Source of the DNA: Rikenellaceae bacterium
Lineage (GTDB): Bacteria > Bacteroidota > Bacteroidia > Bacteroidales > UBA932
Direction: 5' to 3'
DNA length: 33,270 bases
Assembly: GCA_022771245.1 (NCBI GenBank)
Contig: JALFCH010000045.1
Coordinates: 1-33,270, forward strand
Shown here: piece by piece, positions 28,682 through 33,270 of the stretch
Layout of the letters: every line of letters starts with the position of its first letter
Position numbering within the stretch: the stretch's first letter is position 1
Translations under genes and position numbers: made by a program
The notes under the pieces: generated by a model
Database searches by the model: none
The model's input: the letters and a program-made list of their open reading frames with translations, nothing else
Told to the model about the DNA's origin: nothing

Positions 28682-29949
28682 AAAGAACGAACGTCGGAAA
28701 GAATTTTTGGGTTCATTTCATTTTGTGTTTATTGAATGTCTGCGGATGCACGGCTGTCGGGACTGATACCCGTGCTGCCGTTGACATTGTGCTTTCCCCC
28801 TCCGGGATAGCCGTCAAATCTGTTTCGGCTGAAGACAACGGAATCATAGATGCCAACATCTTCATCTTTTCGGACACAGGTTTTCTTGAAAGATCCGTCT
28901 ATGTGAAAGGCGACAGATATGGCACCACTCTCGTGAAAGACAGGCGTTACGATATCTATGTGTGCGCCAATTTCGGACGGCCAATCTCCGTCAAGACCCG
29001 GGAAGACCTTGAAGCCATACGTTTCCATCTCGCGCATCCGGAGGATTTTTCCACCGGGACACCTATGAGCGGATGTGCGAAAAACATTCTGCCGTCTGAG
29101 GAAATCAAGATACCATTGATAAGGCTCTGCTCGGAAATTATCCTGTCCTTTGACCGCAGTCTGCTCGACGAAGACGTAAAGATGACCGTTCAATCGTTGG
29201 AAATCGGCAATTGTCCCAGGTACTGCAAGGCCTTCGGGACCTCCAGGGTGGAAGAAGCCGACGGATGCTTTCCAGTGGGGTTCACGAGAGATTATCTGGA
29301 ATGTGAGCCACTGAACCTTTGCGACGAGAGGGGCCGCAGCGGGCAAGTGAGCCTGATTATGCTGGAAAACCGGCAGGGACTCTTCCCGGGCAATCCGGAT
29401 TCGGACGCAGGGAAGATTCTGCCGGAAAACCATCCCGGTCGGGAAATCTTCTCGTATGTAGAAATAGGTATAGAATACGAATCCTCCTACAGCAGTTCTT
29501 CATCGGGAGTTCTGAAATACCGTTTCTATATCGGAGACAGCTTCTCTGATGCCAATGTAGAAAGGAACTGCCGTTACCACATTACAGTCACCCCTCGGGG
29601 AAGCGGAATAAGCGAGGACAGCTGGAGGGTGGACAAAACATCCCTGATTACCCGAACAACGTTCTCGATGGAGCCCGAAGGCTATTTGGAAGTGGAGATT
29701 GGGGATGAAATACACATAAGGTGCACCTGGTCTCCGGAATGGGCTCCGTTTTACGGGGGAGACGAGGAACTGGAAGAAGACAGGGAAAGGGGCATCTACG
29801 AATATGTAAGGGATGAGGACGGTAAAGGAGTCAGGCTTACCATCACCGGTTATGGGACAGGAATGGTATATATGCGTGCCGGAGACCCGGTGAACCAGTC
29901 GGGACTGCTCTACCTGCACGTCAAGGAAAACGCGAACAAAGAGGAATAG
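28645..29949 (+). CDS. DUF4906-like fimbrial lipoprotein
   Basis: Lipoprotein-like NVCGCTAV, IIDANIFIFSDTGFLE, YDIYVCANFGRP, MSGCAKNILPSEEIKIPLIRLCSEIILSFD, RNCRYHITVTPRGSGISEDSWRVD. Overlaps the upstream CDS by 37 bp. Confidence 0.6.
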   Translation: MERERKPADIFLKRTNVGKNFWVHFILCLLNVCGCTAVGTDTRAAVDIVLSPSGIAVKSVSAEDNGIIDANIFIFSDTGFLERSVYVKGDRYGTTLVKDRRYDIYVCANFGRPISVKTREDLEAIRFHLAHPEDFSTGTPMSGCAKNILPSEEIKIPLIRLCSEIILSFDRSLLDEDVKMTVQSLEIGNCPRYCKAFGTSRVEEADGCFPVGFTRDYLECEPLNLCDERGRSGQVSLIMLENRQGLFPGNPDSDAGKILPENHPGREIFSYVEIGIEYESSYSSSSSGVLKYRFYIGDSFSDANVERNCRYHITVTPRGSGISEDSWRVDKTSLITRTTFSMEPEGYLEVEIGDEIHIRCTWSPEWAPFYGGDEELEEDRERGIYEYVRDEDGKGVRLTITGYGTGMVYMRAGDPVNQSGLLYLHVKENANKEE

Positions 29950-29953
29950 TATT

Positions 29954-32941
29954 ATGAGACGAAATGTGATGTTTGCGGCTGCCGCACTCTTTTGTGCCTG
30001 CACAGCAGAGATTCCCCAACAAAGGGCCGAGACTGAAGAATGCCGCCTCAGATTAGCCTTCAGTACGGCTACAAGCCACAGCAAATCCGCGCTTTTCCCG
30101 GAAGAGGACCTGAGGGATTTGAATATCTTTGTCTGGAGGGACGGCTATTTGGTGGACCATATCTATGCCGATGCAGTGGATGGGGAGGTGTCACTTGCTC
30201 TGGTAAATGGAGGAGTTTATGATTTCTACGCCATTGCAAACTGCGGCAAGTCCGTGAGCCCCGCTCAGGAGAACTGGCAGAGCGACGAAGAATCAATGCG
30301 CAGTCTTGAGCTTGATTTTCCCACTGGAGAAGGGTCCCTCTATCCTCTTTACGGGGTTATCCGAAGCGTAAGTCTCAACGGACAAGACAACAGACTTGAT
30401 TTTCTGCTTGAAAGACTGGTCTGCCGGATAGGTTTGAGATTTCTCCCGGACGAAGCTCTTAACGGGTCCGGAATCAGGATCACCGGCATCAGGACAATCG
30501 ATGCCGCTGCCAGCATATATCCTTTTTCAGAACGCAACAAGGCGGAAGAGGGCCGGCTCGTTGCAGGTGACTACGCCTCAGAGGCCGATCTTGAAAAAAT
30601 AAACTCCGGTGGGGAGGTGGAGTTCTTCGTGTACGAAAACTGCTGGGGAGAACTGCTTCCCGACAATACGGAGCAGAAACAAAAGGTCCCCGAATCTTTC
30701 GGCAACCTCAGGGGGCCCACCTATATTGAAGTGGACTGCTGCTTCGGTGAGAACAAACTGCTCAACGGCAAACTTACCTACCGGATTTTCCCTGGCAGAA
30801 ACGCCACGACCGACTTCGACCTGGTCCGCAACTCCTCCTGTATCATCAGCCTGTTCGCATCCAAGGACGGTCTGGACGAACTGAGTTGGAGGATAGAACA
30901 GGACACTGGATTCAACAACTATCTGGCAAGAATGGAAGTGACAGAAGGGCACGCACTCAACAATCTCTATATGGGAGAGGTATTCAAGGCACGCATAAGC
31001 GGTATAGATCCTTCCATCACGGCTTATTTCGGAGGGAACCTTGAAACGATGGCAGACAACATCAGCCTGCGATGCATAAAGGGAGGGATGTCGGACCCGG
31101 TGACATTCAACATTTGCGGGACAGACGGAATGGGCATACTTGTGGAGGGTACTTGCCGGGCTGTAGCAAACGCCGCGGAGCTTTGGATTTGCGACAGGGC
31201 AGGCAATTGCGTGACCAGACTTTCGAACGACATTTTTACGAGCAGTCCCCAATTCGTATTTTCAGGAACTGCAAGAGCTGTGGCACCGACGCCCCTGGCA
31301 GAAGATCAAGAATTGATAATCAATGGCTCTCTTAAAATGTTCCATATCCATCTCTGCGACAGGAACGGGAAGAACCTGAATTCAGCCGCCAGCGGATGCT
31401 ATGGATTCGACCCGTCTGTTTTCAACTTCAGTCAGACAAACAATTCATCCTCCTGGGCCTATGCAGGGAATTGTCTGATCAGCAGGCTCACCCGGAGCAA
31501 TTCATCCGCTCAGGACGGAATGGCGTGGGGTTCAGTCGAGTTGAAATTCAATAATAACGGTCAGTCTGAATCTGTGAACCGGGAATTGTGGAGTCTGGTC
31601 CGCAGTGACAACCCGATAAAAATCAGTGTCACGGAGCAAAGCCTGGGCACTATTGCGTCAATCAATTACAGGCTTGACTACAAACCGCTAAAAGTGCATT
31701 TCTGCGATGCCGGTTACGGAAGCAAAGCAAAGGCAGAAACCTTCGGCGTGCAGTCCAGACTCTTCTTCCACGTGGAAAACGAATCACGTATGTCATTCAA
31801 CCTCACGCATATCACCTTGGCCGAAGCCGGAGAGTCTTATTACCATCCTGCAAGTGTCAGTATTCCCTCCGGAATGAAATACTATTTCTACAACTGCCCT
31901 TCAGATTGGAATTTGCCTGAGCTGCTGTACCTGATATTCGCTCAAGCGAAGTTTCCCGACTCAGTCCATATGCAAGGCAGAGGCTGTACAAGCAGAGCCT
32001 CAGGCACTGACTTCATAATAGAATTGAACGGCACTTTCGAGAAACTCCTGGATGCCGTCAAATGCGCCGACAGCCAATATTTCTCCAATAATTTCGGCTA
32101 TCAAGGCAGTCTCCCCTATTCATATCTCTACACCCTGAACGACGGAATCAGAACAATGATTGACATCTGGACGGACGAAGGAGGAGAGGTGAATTATGAC
32201 TACACTCCGGAACTGGAGAACGGCAGTCCGGCCAGCAGCATAGTTTATGATGACTACCCTATCAAATGGTCTTCCTTCTATTCTGATGGGGTTCTGCTGG
32301 ATGCCAAAGACAAGTCCTACAACATCAGCAACCTCTACGGCAGCCTCAGCGACGTGAATCCCAAAAACATATCCAAGTTGATGGATTGTGCGATAGACCT
32401 TGACTTTCAGATCAAGAATCCGGGCAGTTCCTCCCCGTATTACGGGATGACCTTCTCCGCCCCGGTACAGAATACGGGTTTTCCCTACGTCCTCATCTGC
32501 GACGGACGGTGCGAAGTGCATCCGAAGGGGCAGTGGGGAAATGCTGATGTCAGGTATCCCAGCTCCACGGCCAGCAACTCGAATCCCGGACGAAGGACCC
32601 ACTCCGGTACAGAGAACCTGACAGGGGACGGAATTTCCAACTGCTTTACAAATATCTACAACACGGTTTTCAAGGATTACTACAGCAACCTGGCAATCGA
32701 ATCCAAAAGTTGGCAACACCACTCCCATCCGACTAAACTCAAGCTTTATCCTGACATTGCCCTCTCCCCCGAACCTCAGGAAAACTATCTTTGGAATATG
32801 ACATTCAGCCAGACGGATGTAATCTACAACAATCCGGGATATGACGCGAATTACGACCAGAACCCCTATACGGTGAAAGCCACAATGGATTTCAGCAACC
32901 TGCACAAAAATTTCACACACCGTATGGTGGTCATACGCTGA
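29954..32941 (+). CDS. Large DUF4906-like fimbrial tip/adhesin-type lipoprotein
   Basis: 995 aa. Lipoprotein-like FCACTAE, DLNIFVWRDGYLVDHIY, GGVYDFYAIANCGK, LERLVCRIGLRF, LTYRIFPGRNATTDFDLVRNSSCIISL. 4 bp after the upstream stop. Confidence 0.6.
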   Translation: MRRNVMFAAAALFCACTAEIPQQRAETEECRLRLAFSTATSHSKSALFPEEDLRDLNIFVWRDGYLVDHIYADAVDGEVSLALVNGGVYDFYAIANCGKSVSPAQENWQSDEESMRSLELDFPTGEGSLYPLYGVIRSVSLNGQDNRLDFLLERLVCRIGLRFLPDEALNGSGIRITGIRTIDAAASIYPFSERNKAEEGRLVAGDYASEADLEKINSGGEVEFFVYENCWGELLPDNTEQKQKVPESFGNLRGPTYIEVDCCFGENKLLNGKLTYRIFPGRNATTDFDLVRNSSCIISLFASKDGLDELSWRIEQDTGFNNYLARMEVTEGHALNNLYMGEVFKARISGIDPSITAYFGGNLETMADNISLRCIKGGMSDPVTFNICGTDGMGILVEGTCRAVANAAELWICDRAGNCVTRLSNDIFTSSPQFVFSGTARAVAPTPLAEDQELIINGSLKMFHIHLCDRNGKNLNSAASGCYGFDPSVFNFSQTNNSSSWAYAGNCLISRLTRSNSSAQDGMAWGSVELKFNNNGQSESVNRELWSLVRSDNPIKISVTEQSLGTIASINYRLDYKPLKVHFCDAGYGSKAKAETFGVQSRLFFHVENESRMSFNLTHITLAEAGESYYHPASVSIPSGMKYYFYNCPSDWNLPELLYLIFAQAKFPDSVHMQGRGCTSRASGTDFIIELNGTFEKLLDAVKCADSQYFSNNFGYQGSLPYSYLYTLNDGIRTMIDIWTDEGGEVNYDYTPELENGSPASSIVYDDYPIKWSSFYSDGVLLDAKDKSYNISNLYGSLSDVNPKNISKLMDCAIDLDFQIKNPGSSSPYYGMTFSAPVQNTGFPYVLICDGRCEVHPKGQWGNADVRYPSSTASNSNPGRRTHSGTENLTGDGISNCFTNIYNTVFKDYYSNLAIESKSWQHHSHPTKLKLYPDIALSPEPQENYLWNMTFSQTDVIYNNPGYDANYDQNPYTVKATMDFSNLHKNFTHRMVVIR

Positions 32942-32946
32942 AAGGG

Positions 32947-33270
32947 CTATTCGTCCCGAAGTTCAAAGTCGAAGCGCAATCCGTGAGGTTCCAGAGATGA
33001 TGCACGGATTTGTCCTCCGTGGAAAAGAACAGCATTGCGAACTATTGACAACCCGAGACCGGGACCCGGGAAGGACTCGCCACCTATGCGGTAGAACCTT
33101 TCGAATATTTTCTCCAAGCACTCCGGCGGCACACCCGGACCGTTGTCACAATAAGTCAGGTGAATGAATCCGTCGGCTGAGCCCGAACCGTTGAGTTCAA
33201 TGGTAATTCCGCAACCGGCATAGCGGAGACTGTTCTCCACGAGATTCCTGTACAAGGCATAAATCAGGCT
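32947..33270 (-). CDS. Sensor histidine kinase, C-terminal HATPase domain (partial, runs off window)
   Basis: N box LYRNLVENSLRYAG, G1 DNGPGVP, F box EKIFERFYRI, G2 GPGLGLSIVRNAVLFHGG. Frame stays open to 33270. Confidence 0.92.
   Translation of the reverse strand, partial: SLIYALYRNLVENSLRYAGCGITIELNGSGSADGFIHLTYCDNGPGVPPECLEKIFERFYRIGGESFPGPGLGLSIVRNAVLFHGGQIRASSLEPHGLRFDFELRDE

Noticed and set aside
28729-29433. 234-aa minus-strand ORF
   Set aside because: Antisense to the DUF4906-like gene, which has lipobox and operon spacing; no domain seen.
32120-32920. 266-aa minus-strand ORF opposite the large fimbrial lipoprotein
   Set aside because: Shadow ORF in a Val/Ile-rich antisense frame; no supporting motif.
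1-33270. CRISPR array, tRNA, rRNA, transposase or phage genes
   Set aside because: No regularly spaced repeats, no tRNA/rRNA signatures recognised, and no transposase or integrase among the translated ORFs.

Overview
This is a 33.3 kb Bacteroidales-type chromosomal window. Bacteroidetes -7 promoter motifs, SusC/SusD, fimbrillin, BACON and DUF4302 families support that placement; the species is not resolved. On the minus strand at the left is nqrABCD (Na+-translocating NADH:quinone reductase). nqrE and nqrF are not where they are normally found: nqrD is followed by at least 155 bp of apparently non-coding, repeat-like sequence. Next come a UvrD/PcrA helicase (+), a DUF47/PhoU-like protein (-) and a TPR-TM-HTH (DUF6377-like) regulator (+). 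The centre is a tightly packed ~18 kb plus-strand operon of 10 genes. Its order is GH89 alpha-N-acetylglucosaminidase, BACON lipoprotein, SusC, SusD, HExxH zinc-metallohydrolase lipoprotein, DUF4302 lipoprotein, and then three paralogous fimbrillin/FISUMP-type lipoproteins. The first paralog carries a complete C-terminal SGNH/GDSL hydrolase domain, and a 51-aa small ORF absent from the supplied track lies between paralogs 2 and 3. A 22-bp-arm hairpin terminator closes the operon. Downstream is a three-gene FimB/DUF4906-like fimbrial lipoprotein operon, followed by the 3' end of a convergent sensor histidine kinase. The most novel-looking points are the fimbrillin-FISUMP-SGNH fusion inside a GH89/SusCD locus, the hidden small ORF, and the interrupted nqr operon. 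All calls come from reading the sequence and motif recognition; no searches were run.
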